This document shows positions 61,946-64,000 of a stretch of 64,000 nt of DNA, piece by piece. The notes beneath the pieces are model-generated. The model did no database searches, was not told where the DNA came from, and saw only the letters and a program-made list of their open reading frames with translations. Within the stretch, counting starts at the first letter, position 1, and each line of letters begins with the position of its first letter. The stretch is from Prochilodus magdalenae (Eukaryota > Chordata > Actinopteri > Characiformes > Prochilodontidae), in NCBI GenBank assembly GCA_024036415.1, contig JAMWET010007157.1, positions 977,501 through 1,041,500 of the forward strand. The letters are read 5' to 3'. The position numbers were made by a program, and so were the translations under genes.

Positions 61946-63296
61946 CTGCTTAAAACTACATTAAACATATAATCTACGTACAACAGAAGGCTCTGATGGT
62001 TTTGGAATTGGATATGATATCGCAGGTAACTCACAACATACAACTAGCCAAAACCCTTCGCAAAATCTCTAACATGCTCTATGGGAAACACCTAGTATGT
62101 GCAAACTTTACAAACTGATTGAACTTTTGCTTTTGAACTAATGTAGCACTATTCGTTTGAGTCAGCGCCGCATCATTTGCCTGCTGTGTTGAGCGAACCC
62201 ATACAACACCAGCTTACAGCAGTGCCAGATACACCAGCCAAAGTGTTCTCTTTATGAGAACTCATCCTTGATGTTTAATTCAGGCCTCTCTCTAAAAAAC
62301 CCAGAGAGAGACTCTCCCTGGTGGCTGCGAGAAAACATTCAACTACACGCAGGTGAAGGGAAACATCTTTCATAATTAATACATACAAAAATATGTCTGT
62401 TCCACAGAGCTCAAAGCACAGCCAGATGCATGTGCTTCTGCGCAGCACATGCCATATAATGCACGCTTGTTTCCATAATGCCATACCTCTACACTATATG
62501 CTGTGAGTTACGTAACATGTAACCCATTTGCGACACATAAATGAGGCAACCCTTGATATATAACAGTGCTTTGTGCCTAAGCACTGCTTGCTTTTCAACT
62601 TCATCATGAATGTGCATCACAGTAAATGCTGTAATGCGTGTGTCTGGCTAGTAAACCTTGAACAAAACAATTTTAACAACTGAAGCAAAACTCTAATAAA
62701 AAAGTGTGTAAAATAGTAGATGTTGTTCAATAGCAGGACATGAAATAAACAATATGTACTGACTTATGTCAACACTTTAAAACCATCCGATGCTGCTGAA
62801 ATTAAGGGAAAGACATTCACACTATCACTTTTAGTCAATAAGCTGTAAAATGTAAATGCAAGACAGTCTACTTATTTAAAAGCAAAATGACTGAAAAATA
62901 CAAAACTGTAGTGCAAAACCTGGCAACCTTTCTGCCATCAGATAAACCACACTTCATCTTTGAGAGAGAGGAGAATACCAAGTTCCACTTTTCCTTCAGA
63001 TCTGAAAACATGCCCTGGGTGTTTCTATCCATCCTGTCACTGTATAAAGACAACCCAGCGCTTTATACCTGAAGAGGTGATTGTGAGTCACTGTATTATA
63101 GAGTGAAATCAGTCTATCATGAGAGGATGAAGAAGTATCACTGCCCTGACGGCATATTCTAACCTCTTGTGAATCATGTTGTAGGTGCTGCTCCCGGTTA
63201 GATAACTTATGGACAGGTAGCCAATGAAAGGAACAGTAAAAACCAGAATGGCTGATGCTCTTGGCTCTTGGCAATTTCTGTTGTACAAATGGCTCC
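61946..63296. other. Intronic sequence upstream of the first visible exon
   Basis: I searched by eye for the preceding nphp4 exon and did not find it. No repeats were recognised. Confidence 0.4.
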
Positions 63297-63345
63297 TTTT
63301 AGTAACTGAAGGTGGTCTCTGACTTTTGCATGATACTGTACATGC
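63297..63345 (-). mobile_element. Terminal fragment of the 'GGTGGTCTCTGA' Tc1-like family
   Basis: GAAGGTGGTCTCTGACTTTTGCATGATACTGTAC matches the same terminal repeat as at 2087-2115. The sequence to its left (63180-63296) may be an internal part of the same element, but I could not match it. Confidence 0.5.
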
Positions 63346-64000
63346 TGACTTGCATCAAAGTGAAAGCACACAGGTTCCTGCATGCGTTTACAAACTCTGC
63401 TCGCTGAAGATGTTAGTGTGTGCCCTCTGTATGCCAACTGACAGAGGTTTTGTGTGTGAGTGTGTATGTGCATGTGTTGTGGGAGACAGAAGCAAGCAGT
63501 CCTGGATATTTGTCTTAGTTCAAGCCACTGGAGCTTCCCTCCGAAGGATCAGTCAGTCTGTCACTATAACAGCCAGAGCACACTCACAAACACTTAACAC
63601 GCATTCACACTCATACACACACACTCACAGATCCACATATCCAGACAGGCTTATCTTTCCAGCAGCACTGAAGCAGTGTAGCAAAACAAGAGCACAGAGA
63701 CCATTTGTATTTACTAACAGAGCTGCAGGGCAGCATTATACTATGTAACATGATTTGATTATGTAATTCGTGTAATGGATTTGTGCAACTGTGTTTTCTT
63801 ACTGTACATCGGGAGAATTGGGTTTATTTTCCAATACAAACAGTACAGCGCTCTCAGGTACTGTAAGTGTTTCCCCAGTGGCGTGTCTTAAAAGTATGGC
63901 CAAATTATGAGGTACAATAATAGGTGCTAAGATAAGGGATTACTGTAGAAAGGGATTACTGTTAGAAAGAAAAGAGGAAGAGAGACATATATAGAGACAG
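63346..64000. other. Window edge, TG/CA-rich patches
   Basis: TG-rich at 63440-63480 and CA-rich at 63570-63630. The 140-codon plus frame across them is low-complexity. Confidence 0.4.

Noticed and set aside
63326..63748. 140-codon plus-strand frame rich in Cys, Val, His and Thr
   Set aside because: It is driven by TG- and CA-rich patches; no domain is visible.

Overview
This window is vertebrate nuclear DNA, almost certainly from a teleost fish. It holds no bacterial-style operon, rRNA or tRNA. The only recognisable host gene is nphp4 (nephrocystin-4, a ciliary transition-zone protein), read on the minus strand. Three consecutive-looking internal exons are visible at 61161-61297, 38602-38771 and 32056-32182. 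They have canonical AG/GT splice sites and compatible phases (the first leaves at phase 0, the second starts at 0 and leaves two bases, the third supplies one base and then 42 codons). Their translations follow the order of the nephrocystin-4 N-terminal half. The rest of the window is intron: about 22.4 kb, about 6.4 kb, and at least 32 kb downstream of the last visible exon. I found no further exon on either side.

The introns are dominated by repeats. Remnants of at least six Tc1/mariner-type transposons are present, mostly internally deleted. They include two copies of a short element (23370-23902 and 55331-55749) that keeps perfect terminal inverted repeats, TA target duplications and an intact reading frame for only the DNA-binding part of the transposase. 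One of them is inserted inside another dispersed repeat at about 55 kb. There are also two tRNA-derived-type SINE fragments, an L2-like 3' tail, three copies of a palindromic non-autonomous repeat, and a 0.52-kb element with 134-bp inverted arms near 59.4-59.9 kb. Five degenerate minisatellites are visible, three of them packed into 50.5-53.0 kb. Long GA, CA/TG, GATA and ATT microsatellites are frequent.

The Tc1 families and the palindromic repeat fit an ostariophysan fish (characin, catfish or relative); that is inference from remembered repeat families, not a database result. No previously undescribed multi-gene system is evident. The observations most worth checking are the decayed partial copy of an nphp4 exon at 61871-61945, the DNA-binding-domain-only Tc1 derivative, and the long-arm inverted-repeat element.
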